A stretch of DNA of 64,000 nucleotides, from contig JACPDR010000013.1 of the NCBI GenBank assembly GCA_016183935.1, positions 37,710 through 101,709 of the forward strand, read 5' to 3'. This DNA is from Caulobacterales bacterium (lineage in GTDB: Bacteria; Pseudomonadota; Alphaproteobacteria; Caulobacterales; Caulobacteraceae). The notes beneath the pieces were generated by a model that saw only the letters and a list, made by a program, of their open reading frames with translations, made no database searches and had not been told where the DNA came from. This document shows positions 53,799 to 61,852 of this stretch, one piece after another (the stretch's first letter is position 1; every line of letters starts with the position of its first letter). A program made the position numbers and the translations under genes.

Positions 53799-53829
53799 CT
53801 TGTGCATGCTCTAGCTGCTAGAGGATCAA
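53799..53829 (-). promoter_or_regulatory. MerR-type promoter for the CDF-czc operon
   Basis: Minus strand: TTGATC (53829-53824), 19-bp spacer with the perfect dyad CTCTAG-CAG-CTAGAG, then CACAAG (53804-53799), a poor -10. Same -35 box and spacing as at 40840 and 41384. The divergent merR is 18 nt away. Confidence 0.7.
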
Positions 53830-53847
53830 GCGCCTATTTTCAGAATC

Positions 53848-54279
53848 ATGTCAGCCCGCCCCGCCCTCTCCCCGCTCCGAACGATCGGCAAGCTGTCGGC
53901 CGCGACGGGCGTCAAGATTCCGACCATCCGGTTCTACGAACAGATCGGCCTCCTGCGAGAGCCGCCCCGGACCGCGAGCGACCGCCGGCTCTATGACGAC
54001 GCCGCCCTGCGGCGGCTGGCCTTCATTCGCCATGCCCGGCAACTCGGATTTGATCTGGAGGCCATCCGCTCGCTTCTGGATCTGTCCGACCATCCTGATC
54101 GTCCGTGCGGAGAGGCTAACGCGATTGCAGAACGCCACCTGTCGGAGGTAGGCCTGAAAATCCGGCAACTTAGGGCCATGCAGGCAGAGCTTACCCGCAT
54201 GACGACCGAGTGTGCCGGTGGTCGGGTCTCGGCGTGCAAGGTGATTGAGGTGATTCATGATCACTCGGACTCACCGTAA
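53848..54279 (+). CDS. MerR-family divalent-metal sensor
   Basis: 143 aa. The winged helix LRTIGKLSAATGVKIPTIRFYEQIGLL is followed by metal-site residues C87, C122 and C130 (RPCGEA, ECAGGRVSAC) and a terminal HDHSD. The C-x7-C loop with nearby His is typical of Zn/Cd/Pb sensors (ZntR, CadR, PbrR). Divergent from the CDF transporter with a MerR-type promoter between them. Probably activates the CDF-czcCBA-czcD operon. Confidence 0.88.
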   Translation: MSARPALSPLRTIGKLSAATGVKIPTIRFYEQIGLLREPPRTASDRRLYDDAALRRLAFIRHARQLGFDLEAIRSLLDLSDHPDRPCGEANAIAERHLSEVGLKIRQLRAMQAELTRMTTECAGGRVSACKVIEVIHDHSDSP

Positions 54280-54493
54280 AGCGTGACGCCTCAGGTCCGG
54301 AGCCTCATCAGGTGCGGCTCGGTGAGCCCGAGAAGAAGCCGTTCACTGGCAGGTCGGATGAGACGATCAGCAGAACCAACGTCAGAGAACGACGCGGCGC
54401 CGCATCTTCGACGCGGTTCCAGACTGACGTTTACGAGGCCGAAGACAGCACGTTGCGCCAAAACGGTTCTCCTCTGATCTGGAACTTGACGCA

Positions 54494-55777
54494 TCAAGCC
54501 GCAGCGGTTGCCGTCCTGCCCGCGTCGACCATGGAAGTATTCACTTCGGACAGACAGTAGTCGGACCAGGCTTGGAGGACATCGCGCCGTTTCCTGAGCG
54601 CGTCCCGGCGGCGATAGGCCCGTTCCGTTTCGTCGCCGACCGCGTGGGCCATGCATTCCTCGATCACCTCCTTGGCGAACTCCGTCTCATCGCCGGCCCA
54701 GTCCCGAAACGATGACCGCATGCCATGCGGCGTGTATCCCGGCGCCAGATCCCGCAGCATCATGTCCATCGCCATGTTCGACATCACGCCCCCCTTCGGG
54801 CCCGGAAAGACGAGCTGATCGGCGCGCTTGGTCTCGGGGCTCACCGCCGTCAGGACCGCCAGCGCGCCGCTGGAGAGCGGCTGGCGGAAGGGCCGCTCCT
54901 TCATCCGGGTCGCGTCGAGCGCCCAGAGGTCGGCGCTCATCTCTCCCCAAGTGGCTTCCAGCGTCATGGTTTCGCGCGCCACCGTGAGCACGGTGAATTC
55001 CAGCGCCCTGGCCGACATTCCGCGGCTCCGCGCCAGTCGGACCATGAAGTCCGGGATATCCTCGTAAGGCATGGCTGCCATGTGCCCGCGCTGAAGCTTC
55101 GGGCGGGGCGGAAGCAGGTAGAAGAGGTTGCCCTTCCAAACCGCAGGGTTCTGGCCCGTTCGCAAGCCCTTCACCTGAGCGAAGTCCAGCACCCGCTCCA
55201 GCCGCTCGCGCAATTTTCCGGCGGACTCGGCCTTGGTGAGCCACAGGGGCTCAACGACGGACATCACCGCATCGACGTCGATCTCGCTCACCGGCCAGTC
55301 CTTGATTGCGGCCGCATGCCGATTGATGGACCGCATCCAGCTGTCCTTCGTCTTTCGGCCCCGCCAACCGCCTTCCTGGGCCTCGACGTAGGCGAGCCAG
55401 CATTGACCCAGCGACGCTCCGGTCTCGTTAGTCCCGTCGGTCGCGCCGGGCGACCGGGGCTGGCTGCCCGGTGCCCTGACCGCGCCGATGGACTTTGCGG
55501 GCAGTTGGGGTGTGGTCCGGGCCGCAAGGGGATCAGCCCCCTTCTTCATCGCGCGCCGGGCGTCCTCGCAAATGTCGCGCGCCTGAACGAGCGAAACGTC
55601 GGCGAAGGAGCCCAGCCCCATGTCCCGGCGTCGACCCTTGTACATGTGCCGGAAAATCCAGCTGCGCCCCCCGGACGCCGCAACCACCAGATAAAGCCCG
55701 TCGCCGTCGGGGTGTCGCCCCTCCGGCAGGACGCCACGCAGGCCCCGGTCGGTCAGTTTTTTGGATGTCTTCGCCAT
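54494..55777 (-). CDS. int: Tyrosine recombinase, P4-type integrase
   Basis: 427 aa. The N-terminal DUF4102 arm-binding domain (KLTDRGLRGVLPEG, WIFRHMYKGRRRDMGLGSF) is followed by a core-binding domain and a catalytic domain with an Arg in TVARETMTLEATW, the HxxR box PHGMRSSFRDW, a third His in MAHAV and the Tyr nucleophile in ERAYRR. ATG 55777 begins the domain. It integrates and excises the element and defines its right side. The Gln/Pro-rich segment at about residues 95-125 is an unusual linker. Confidence 0.93.
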   Translation of the reverse strand: MAKTSKKLTDRGLRGVLPEGRHPDGDGLYLVVAASGGRSWIFRHMYKGRRRDMGLGSFADVSLVQARDICEDARRAMKKGADPLAARTTPQLPAKSIGAVRAPGSQPRSPGATDGTNETGASLGQCWLAYVEAQEGGWRGRKTKDSWMRSINRHAAAIKDWPVSEIDVDAVMSVVEPLWLTKAESAGKLRERLERVLDFAQVKGLRTGQNPAVWKGNLFYLLPPRPKLQRGHMAAMPYEDIPDFMVRLARSRGMSARALEFTVLTVARETMTLEATWGEMSADLWALDATRMKERPFRQPLSSGALAVLTAVSPETKRADQLVFPGPKGGVMSNMAMDMMLRDLAPGYTPHGMRSSFRDWAGDETEFAKEVIEECMAHAVGDETERAYRRRDALRKRRDVLQAWSDYCLSEVNTSMVDAGRTATAAA

Positions 55778-55975
55778 GCTCGGCCTCACGCAAATCAAGC
55801 CCAAGTCTTGATTCTACGAGAGGCCAGACCGCTCTTCCAAGGCCCTCGGAGGGTCAGCGCCGCGGGCCTGCACAGTCCTGAAAAGCCTCGCCTGGTCCTG
55901 CACTGCCTTCACGGTTTCGTGGGCTGAATCGAGGAGGTCCAAGGTCTTGAACTTCCGTCACTTCCCGGAACGATT

Positions 55976-56080
55976 GAGGGTAAGGGTGAGGGTAAGGATC
56001 GCGGGAATGGTCCAAATGGCTCCTTGCGGCGGGAGTTTTTACCCTCAATTGGCCGCAGCTTACCCTCACCCTTACCCTCA
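55976..56080. repeat. Long inverted repeats of GGGTAA/GGGTGA units
   Basis: A perfect 21-bp inverted repeat: arms 55976-55996 and 56060-56080, each made of alternating GGGTAA and GGGTGA hexamers. A further short arm TTGAGGGTAA at 55974-55983 is matched in inverted orientation at 56040-56049. Iterated short sites beside an integrase gene fit arm-type integrase or excisionase binding sites, or a replication/transfer locus. Confidence 0.75.
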
Positions 56081-56364
56081 CCCAGCCAAAACCATGATGA
56101 AAAACGGTGAAGCGCGCTGACGCCCCCAACGCGTTCCATCACGTTGATCTTGTGAGAGAATCTGACGCCTGACGACAAAAAGTGACAAGTCGTGGAAATC
56201 GGCCAAAAGCCCCTACCCGCGGAGCCACTCTCAGGCCTTCCCCTCATTCCGGCGCCCCCTCCCCGCAACTCGACAGCGCGTTCGGCGTGCCTGGCTCGAT
56301 GTCGTGACCCCGGCCGCGCACGCGTCATCAGGACCACCGGCGACATTGGACCGCCGCGGGACAG

Positions 56365-56391
56365 AAAAAAGCCCGACGCGAGCGCCGGGCT
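56365..56391 (-). terminator. Rho-independent terminator for the lipoprotein gene
   Basis: On the minus strand the stem AGCCCGGCG / CGTCGGGCT (one G-U pair, CTCG loop) is followed by six T. It lies 85 nt after the stop of the lipoprotein gene at 56476. Confidence 0.8.
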
Positions 56392-56475
56392 GGAGTGGTT
56401 CGGTGATGGTGGGTGTCCTCGAACAGAAGACATCCCCTCGTTCGGCTAAATTGGTTAACGAAATCCTTTGGACCG

Positions 56476-57228
56476 TCAGGCCGCGCGCCCATCGGGCAGC
56501 CATGTCGACTGGCGCGCGTCCCCGGGTCCCGTCCAGAGGATACGCCAGCCCGCTTCCAGGCGTTCGACCGCGAGCGCCCGCGACGGCGCCGCCGACTGGC
56601 CCGGCCAGACGAAATCACGGCCCGTGACCCGGATCTGGTCCGGCCCCTCGTGCGGAGCCAGCATCACGCTCCAGCGGCCCTGAGGATCGGGCGTGACCTG
56701 CACCGTCTCGCCGCGGCTCTCCACCTCGACCAAGGCCGTTCCCGGGGCGACCCGGCCGGAGGCCAGCCGCATGCGGCCGTCGCTGTCGATCGCGCCGAGC
56801 ACCGGGGCGGCGTCCAGCCGACGGGTCGGGCCGCCCGGTCGAAGCACGACGATCGGCCCCTGCCCGCCCGCGAGGATCAGCAGACGGTCCGGCGAAGGCG
56901 CGGCGTCCTGGCCGACCTGGGTCTCGGGACGAAGCAGCAGGTGTTCGCGCGGGGTCGGGAGGCCGACCTCGAACCGGCCGAGCGAATCGGCGGTGGCCGC
57001 GAAAGCCGCGCCCTCGTCGCTGCGCAGGACCACGCGGGCCTCGGGCTCGGCGACGCCCGACACCACCAGCGCCGATCCGCTCCGCTCGACGCTCTCGACA
57101 ACCGGCGGCCGGGCCCAGTCTCCGGCCGAGCCGGTCCGCTCTCCAGCCTGTTCCGGCGGCGGCGGGGAGCAGGCCGTCGCTCCAGCCGCGAGCACAGCCG
57201 CGACCGTGGACAATATCGCCCGTTTCAT
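56476..57228 (-). CDS. Lipoprotein of unknown function
   Basis: 250 aa. The signal and lipobox ATAC (Cys20) are followed by a Pro-rich stretch and two beta-rich, possibly carboxypeptidase-regulatory/Big-like, repeats (LVVSGVAEPEARVVLRSDEG and MRLASGRVAPGTALVEVESRG), ending RILWTGPGDARQSTW. No catalytic motif. It is probably an envelope lipoprotein of the chromosomal backbone. Confidence 0.75.
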   Translation of the reverse strand: MKRAILSTVAAVLAAGATACSPPPPEQAGERTGSAGDWARPPVVESVERSGSALVVSGVAEPEARVVLRSDEGAAFAATADSLGRFEVGLPTPREHLLLRPETQVGQDAAPSPDRLLILAGGQGPIVVLRPGGPTRRLDAAPVLGAIDSDGRMRLASGRVAPGTALVEVESRGETVQVTPDPQGRWSVMLAPHEGPDQIRVTGRDFVWPGQSAAPSRALAVERLEAGWRILWTGPGDARQSTWLPDGRAA

Positions 57229-57311
57229 CCTGTCTCTCCGCCCGTTAGGAGTGTCGCCCCTGATAGCGCGGCCGCGAGGTCGCTGTCTTCAATACTGTCT
57301 TTCGAGGCCCC

Positions 57312-57914
57312 ATGTCGTCGCCCGCCACCATCCAGCCGTTCGACGGCAAGTCGGTCTGCCTGTTCTGCGGCTCCTCCGAGGCGGTCCATCCAGACTATCT
57401 GGCGGCGGCGCGGGCGTTCGGCGAGGCGACGGCCAGGGCGGGCTGGCGACTGATCTACGGCGGCGGCGGCGTGGGCCTGATGGGAGCCTCCGCGCGGGCG
57501 GCGCACGCCGCCGGCGGGCGGGTGCTGGGCGTCATGCCCGGCTTCCTGCGCAGCCGCGAACGGTTGTTCGACGAGGTCGAAACCCTGGTCGTGCCGTCGA
57601 TGCACGAGCGCAAGACCATCATGTACGACCAGTCCGACGCCTTCGTGGTCGCGCCCGGCGGCGTCGGCACCCTCGAGGAGGCGATCGAGATCCTCTCCTG
57701 GAAGCGGCTGGACCTGCACGCCAAGCCGGTGATCTTCCTCAATCTCAACGGGTTCTGGGACGCCTTGCTGGCCGTCATGGAGCACAGCATCGAGGAAGGG
57801 ATGACGCCTGCCTCGTTCCGGCAGGCGTGGGTCGTCTGCGACACAGTGGCCCAGGCGATCGAGACGGTGGCGGCTGCGGACGCGACGCCTCACTTGCAAC
57901 ATGATCGGCGATAA
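57312..57914 (+). CDS. LOG-family phosphoribohydrolase
   Basis: 200 aa Rossmann-like LOG/TIGR00730 protein. It has VCLFCGSSEAVHPDY, LIYGGGGVGLMGASARAA, MHERKTIMYDQSDAFV and the catalytic PGGVGTLEE (about residues 117-125). Family members cleave ribose 5'-phosphate from cytokinin nucleotides or related purine/pyrimidine nucleotides; in bacteria the role is often general nucleotide salvage. Confidence 0.9.
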   Translation: MSSPATIQPFDGKSVCLFCGSSEAVHPDYLAAARAFGEATARAGWRLIYGGGGVGLMGASARAAHAAGGRVLGVMPGFLRSRERLFDEVETLVVPSMHERKTIMYDQSDAFVVAPGGVGTLEEAIEILSWKRLDLHAKPVIFLNLNGFWDALLAVMEHSIEEGMTPASFRQAWVVCDTVAQAIETVAAADATPHLQHDRR

Positions 57915-58005
57915 GTAATCACTGGTCAGTCACGTCTCGCGTTCGACGCCGGCCGCTGACGTCGCCGGGCGGATCAACGCCCTCTGCCATCTTCGGAGAC
58001 TATCC

Positions 58006-58296
58006 ATGCGTGCTCTGCTTATCGCCGCGACCATGCTGGTCGCCGCTCCGGCCTTCGCCGATGCCCCGGTCTCGAGCGCCGTGCTCGCCGATGCGTCCAA
58101 GGCGCCCGCCGAACGCACCATCATCGACGGCGCCGCCTGGCGCTGCGAAGGCGCGACCTGCACCGCCAACGGCGGCGCCAACCAGCCCGCCGCGCGCGCC
58201 TGCCGCCGCGTCGTGGCCCGTTTCGGCCCCGTGACGGCCTTCAGCTACAAGGGCGTCGAACTGACGGCCGAGCAGCTGGCCGCCTGCAACGCCTGA
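58006..58296 (+). CDS. Small secreted protein, CC_3452-like
   Basis: 96 aa. Signal peptide (MRALLIAATMLVAAPAFA), then a domain with WRCEGATCTANGG, ARACRRVVARFGPVTAFSYKG and a terminal AACNA. Four Cys could form two disulfides. The pattern is that of a small family common in Caulobacterales (as I recall, CC_3452-like). Function unknown. Confidence 0.7.
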   Translation: MRALLIAATMLVAAPAFADAPVSSAVLADASKAPAERTIIDGAAWRCEGATCTANGGANQPAARACRRVVARFGPVTAFSYKGVELTAEQLAACNA

Positions 58297-58322
58297 CCGG
58301 CGAACCAGGATCGCCTGTGAAG

Positions 58323-58353
58323 AGGCCGCGCTTCTCCGGAGCGCGGCCTTTTT
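58323..58353 (+). terminator. Rho-independent terminator
   Basis: A 10-bp perfect stem AGGCCGCGCT / AGCGCGGCCT followed by TTTT. It lies 26 nt after the small secreted protein gene, between it and the convergent gltX. Confidence 0.88.
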
Positions 58354-58380
58354 CGCGGCCGGTGTGCGGCGACTGACCCG

Positions 58381-59715
58381 TCAGGCGGTCTCGCCGGCCA
58401 GCCGCTTCACGATCCGTTCGCGGCCGATCAAGGGCACCAGGGTCGCCATGTCCGGTCCGTGCGTCTGACCGGTCAGGATGTGGCGCAGAGGCATGAACAG
58501 GGCCTTGCCCTTGGCTCCGGTCCGGTCCTTCACCGCATTGGTCCAGACGGACCATGCATCGGCGTCGAGCACCGGCGGCAGCACCTCCAACGCGGCGGCG
58601 GCGAAGGCGGGGTCCTCGACCAGGGGCGTGATCGGCCCGCTGATGACCCGTTCAAGATCAACCACATCGGTGAACTTCTGAAGATTGGGACGCAAGGCGT
58701 TCCAGACCGGTTCGCCGAGATCGCAGCCGAGCGCCTCGAGCCGCGGCTTCGCCGCCGCATACGCCGTCGCGTGCAGGGCCTGGGCGTTCAGGCGGTCGAG
58801 ATCGGCGGTGTCGTAGCGCGCCGGAGAGCGGCCCATCTTCGAGAACGAGAAGCTTTCGCCCAAGGCTTCGATGGTGGGCGCGACCTCCAGCGGATCGGAG
58901 GTGCCGATGCGGCCGAGGTGGCTGGTGATGGCGATCGGCTCATAGCCCTGCTCGCGCATCTCGGCGATCGACAGGGAGCCCAGCCGCTTGGACAGGGCGT
59001 GGCCGTCGGCGCCGACCAACAGCGGCATGTGGGCGAAGGCCGGCACGGGCCCACCCAGCGCCTCGAAGATCTCGATCTGCGCGCCGGTGTTGGTGACGTG
59101 GTCCTCGCCCCGGATCACATGGGTGATGGCCATGTCGATGTCGTCCACCACCGACGGCAGGGTGTAGAGGAACAGGCCGTCCTCGCGGATCAGGACGGGG
59201 TCGGACATCGACGCCGTGTCGACCTCGGCGTGGCCGCGGGCCATGTCCTCCCAGGCGACCCGCTTGCCGTCGAGCTTGAAGCGCCAGTGCGGGCGGCGCC
59301 CCTCGGCCTCGTAGGCGGCCTTGTCGGCGTCGGTGAGCTCGAGCGCGGCGCGGTCGTAGACGGGCGGCAGGCCACGCGACAGCTGCACCTTGCGACGGCG
59401 ATCGAGTTCGTCGGCGGTTTCATAGGCCGGGTACAGCCGGCCCGCCGCCTTCAGGCGCGCGGCGGCCTCCTCATAGCGATCGAACCGCTTCGACTGGTTG
59501 TAGCGTTCGTCCCAGACCAGGCCGAGCCAGGTCAGGTCGTCCTCGATGCCCTGCTCGAACTCGGCCGTGGAGCGGGCCAGATCGGTGTCGTCGATGCGCA
59601 GCACGAACGAGCCCCCCTGCCCCTTGGCGAACATCCAGTTCACCAGGGCGGTGCGCACATTGCCTACGTGCAGCTTCCCCGTCGGCGACGGGGCGAAACG
59701 AACCTTGACGGACAT
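58381..59715 (-). CDS. gltX: Glutamyl-tRNA synthetase
   Basis: 444 aa class I aminoacyl-tRNA synthetase. It starts MSVKVRFAPSPTGKLHVGNVRTAL with the HIGH-type motif HVGN, and has the KMSKS-type ALSKRLGSLS (about residue 241). Slightly shorter than the usual 465-470 aa. Alphaproteobacteria often carry two GltX forms, one acting on tRNA-Gln before amidation; I cannot tell which this is. ATG 59715 is chosen over an upstream one because it starts at the conserved motif. Confidence 0.95.
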   Translation of the reverse strand: MSVKVRFAPSPTGKLHVGNVRTALVNWMFAKGQGGSFVLRIDDTDLARSTAEFEQGIEDDLTWLGLVWDERYNQSKRFDRYEEAAARLKAAGRLYPAYETADELDRRRKVQLSRGLPPVYDRAALELTDADKAAYEAEGRRPHWRFKLDGKRVAWEDMARGHAEVDTASMSDPVLIREDGLFLYTLPSVVDDIDMAITHVIRGEDHVTNTGAQIEIFEALGGPVPAFAHMPLLVGADGHALSKRLGSLSIAEMREQGYEPIAITSHLGRIGTSDPLEVAPTIEALGESFSFSKMGRSPARYDTADLDRLNAQALHATAYAAAKPRLEALGCDLGEPVWNALRPNLQKFTDVVDLERVISGPITPLVEDPAFAAAALEVLPPVLDADAWSVWTNAVKDRTGAKGKALFMPLRHILTGQTHGPDMATLVPLIGRERIVKRLAGETA

Positions 59716-59767
59716 GAGGCGACCTTGAAACGCGAGGCGCGGTAGGTCGCGCTCCCGGGCGGTCAAG

Positions 59768-60622
59768 TCAAGGCGCTGGGTCCGCGCCGAACAGCCAGTT
59801 CATGCCGAGGCGGTAGGCGGCGGGCGCGTCCGCGGCGTGGGTGCCGCCTTCCACTCTCACGCCGAGCAGCCGCCAAGGCTTGTCCGCGCGCGCCTCCCAG
59901 ACCGACAGCCATCGGGCGGCCTCCGCCTGCAGATCCGCCCGGTCGCGTGTGCCGCTGACCACGACCAGACCCAGGTCCGGCTGTCCCGCCGGGGCGGCGG
60001 TGGCCAGCAGAGATTCGACGCCGGGCGTGAGCGAGGGGTTGCTGGCGATCCGGCCCCAGAACAGGTCCGGGTCGGTCACGGCGGAATACAGCACGAAGGC
60101 GCCGCCGCGCGACTGTCCGAACAGCACCCGCCGGGTCGGGTCCGAGCGGTAGCGACGCTCGATCAGGGGGATCAGGTCGGCCTTGAGGAAACGCTGGAAG
60201 GCCGCCGCCCCGGCTTGGGACGGCTCCACGCCGGCTCCCGGCGACTGGAAATCTATATTGCGCCGGTTCACCGAGGGGTCGAAACCGCCATAGGCGATGC
60301 CGACCACCAGCGCCTCGGGCAGGCCGTCGTCATAGTGGAGGAACAGGTGATTGGCCGCCAGGATCGGGAACAGGCTGTCGCCGTCGGTGAGGTAGACGGT
60401 CGGCCAGGTGCGCTCCGCCGCGGGGTCATAGCCCTCGGGATAGCGGACATGGATGTGGTAGCCGCGGCCGATCTCGTCCGACCGGATGTAGAAATAGTCG
60501 CCGCGAAGGGCCGCCGGGATTTCGGGCGGGGCCCCATCGGCGCGCCGCGCGGAGTCGATCGCTTGCGCGCTGACCGGCGTCGACAGGCTCAGAAGCCACA
60601 GCAGGCCGATCAACAGGCGCAT
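59768..60622 (-). CDS. Secreted alpha/beta-hydrolase esterase
   Basis: 284 aa. Signal peptide (MRLLIGLLWLLSLSTPVSAQA), then a putative esterase fold of the enterochelin-esterase-like type: PTVYLTDGDSLFP, nucleophile elbow FGQSRGGAFVLYSA (Ser in GQSRG), and a late VEGGTHAADAPAAY containing the catalytic His. Substrate unknown; siderophore or acyl-ester hydrolysis are options. It lies 10 nt downstream of dksA on the same strand. Confidence 0.85.
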   Translation of the reverse strand: MRLLIGLLWLLSLSTPVSAQAIDSARRADGAPPEIPAALRGDYFYIRSDEIGRGYHIHVRYPEGYDPAAERTWPTVYLTDGDSLFPILAANHLFLHYDDGLPEALVVGIAYGGFDPSVNRRNIDFQSPGAGVEPSQAGAAAFQRFLKADLIPLIERRYRSDPTRRVLFGQSRGGAFVLYSAVTDPDLFWGRIASNPSLTPGVESLLATAAPAGQPDLGLVVVSGTRDRADLQAEAARWLSVWEARADKPWRLLGVRVEGGTHAADAPAAYRLGMNWLFGADPAP

Positions 60623-60632
60623 GGCGCGACCT

Positions 60633-61061
60633 TCAGTCGTCGCGGTGAACCCGCTCGCGACGCTCGTGGCGTTCCTGGGCCTCGACCGACAGGGTCGCCG
60701 TCGGACGGGCTTCAAGGCGGCCGAGGCTGATCGGCTCGCCGGTTTCCTCGCAGTAGCCGTAGGAACCGTCCTCGATACGGCGCAGCGCCTCGTCGATCTT
60801 TGAGATCAGCTTTCGCTGACGGTCCCGCGTCCGCAGTTCCAGCGCACGGTCGGATTCCGATGACGCCCGGTCGACGAGATCCGGATGATTTTCCGTCTCC
60901 GCCTTCAGATTGACCACCGTCCCCTTGGACTCGCGAAGAATCTCGTCCTTCCAGGCCAGGAGTTTGGCCTTGAAGTAGGCCAGCTGCCGTTCATTCATGA
61001 ACGGCTCGTCCTCCGACGGCCGATAGTCGCTCGGCTCGATCACAGACGCCAATGCGTTCAT
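60633..61061 (-). CDS. dksA: DksA/TraR-family RNA polymerase regulator
   Basis: 142 aa. A coiled-coil N-terminal half (MNERQLAYFKAKLLAWKDEILRES, about residues 22-70) with LVDRASSESDRALELRTRDRQRKLISKIDEAL is followed by a zinc-finger-like part GYCEETGEPISLGRLEARPTA. Only one of the four zinc cysteines remains, as in the Cys-poor DksA forms of alphaproteobacteria. It binds RNA polymerase with ppGpp to control stable RNA. ATG 61061 is the start consistent with the family length. Confidence 0.92.
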   Translation of the reverse strand: MNALASVIEPSDYRPSEDEPFMNERQLAYFKAKLLAWKDEILRESKGTVVNLKAETENHPDLVDRASSESDRALELRTRDRQRKLISKIDEALRRIEDGSYGYCEETGEPISLGRLEARPTATLSVEAQERHERRERVHRDD

Positions 61062-61243
61062 CGCACTCACGCTCTCAACCAGCGCCCCCCTGTGGCGCAC
61101 CGCTGCGTATAGGGATGACGAAGAGTCGCGGCAACAACGCTCGCGCGAGCGTGACCAACGATTGATCCGGTCGGTTGCCGAGCGTGACATTTCTTCATCA
61201 CCCGGTGCCCTCCGATCGTGCTTTTGCGAAATATTTCGCCGGT

Positions 61244-61669
61244 TTATGCTGCGTTGCGGCGAAGATCAGCCTTGGCGAGCTCGACGGCGGCCCTCAGATC
61301 GATCTGGGCCAGCAGGCTGTTCAGACCGGGATCGGGGTCGATCGGGCGCTCCTCGCGCAGGCTGCGGCCCAGGCGCTCCAGCGCCCCCTCCCCGGCCTCG
61401 CCCCCCAGCAGGGCCAGCTTCAATTCGTCGAGCCGGTCCAGCAGGCCGCCGCCCCGGCGGATGGCCCGGCGGCGGCGCTCGGTGGCGTCCTCGACCCCTT
61501 GCAGGGCCATCAGGGCCGAGACCCCCGCGACGCCGGAAACGCCGGCGGCGGCGGCCGCCGCCGCGGTCGAGGCCGCGGCCCCGGCGGACGGCACGGAAAA
61601 GCCGCCGGCCGGCTTGGCGGGGCGGGCTCCTTGCGAGGCGGACGGGCCAGAGGGGCCGGTGACCTTCAT
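61244..61669 (-). CDS. fliX: Flagellar assembly regulator FliX
   Basis: 141 aa. It begins MKVTGPSGPSASQG and has an Ala-rich central region, then GVSALMALQGVEDATERRRRAIRRGGGLLDRLDELKLALLGGE, the Caulobacter FliX pattern. FliX controls FlbD, the sigma54 activator that couples flagellum assembly to late flagellar genes. It is divergent from flgI, as in Caulobacter. Confidence 0.88.
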   Translation of the reverse strand: MKVTGPSGPSASQGARPAKPAGGFSVPSAGAAASTAAAAAAAGVSGVAGVSALMALQGVEDATERRRRAIRRGGGLLDRLDELKLALLGGEAGEGALERLGRSLREERPIDPDPGLNSLLAQIDLRAAVELAKADLRRNAA

Positions 61670-61800
61670 GGATTGCGACTCCAGGACATGCCGGACCATT
61701 CGTCGGCGGGGGTCACCGTTTGGTTAACGCCCCGGCATTTTCTGCCGCATCGCCAGCGTCCAGGCGGGCCGCCCTCGCTGTTTTTCTTGAGTTTTCTGTT

Positions 61801-61816
61801 TGGCACGGCGCTGGCA
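61801..61816 (+). promoter_or_regulatory. Sigma54 promoter of the flgI operon
   Basis: TGGCACGGCGCTGGCA contains the -24 GG and -12 GC with the required 10-bp spacing, close to the TGGCAC-N5-TTGCA consensus. It lies 37 nt before the flgI ATG. FlbD/FliX-controlled sigma54 transcription is expected. Confidence 0.8.
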
Positions 61817-61852
61817 TCGCAGCGAGCACAACAGTTCGCGGACACCGTACCG

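Larger units (their letters stand above)
55778..56475. other. Non-coding element end
   Basis: About 700 nt between the integrase and the first chromosomal-type gene. It contains the inverted repeats at 55976..56080 and a terminator at 56365. No tRNA or protein gene is supported. The attachment core should lie here but cannot be fixed without the other end. Confidence 0.55.

Noticed and set aside
55778..56475. A tRNA gene as the integration target
   Set aside because: No cloverleaf, TTCGA-type T-loop or CCA could be found in this stretch on either strand.
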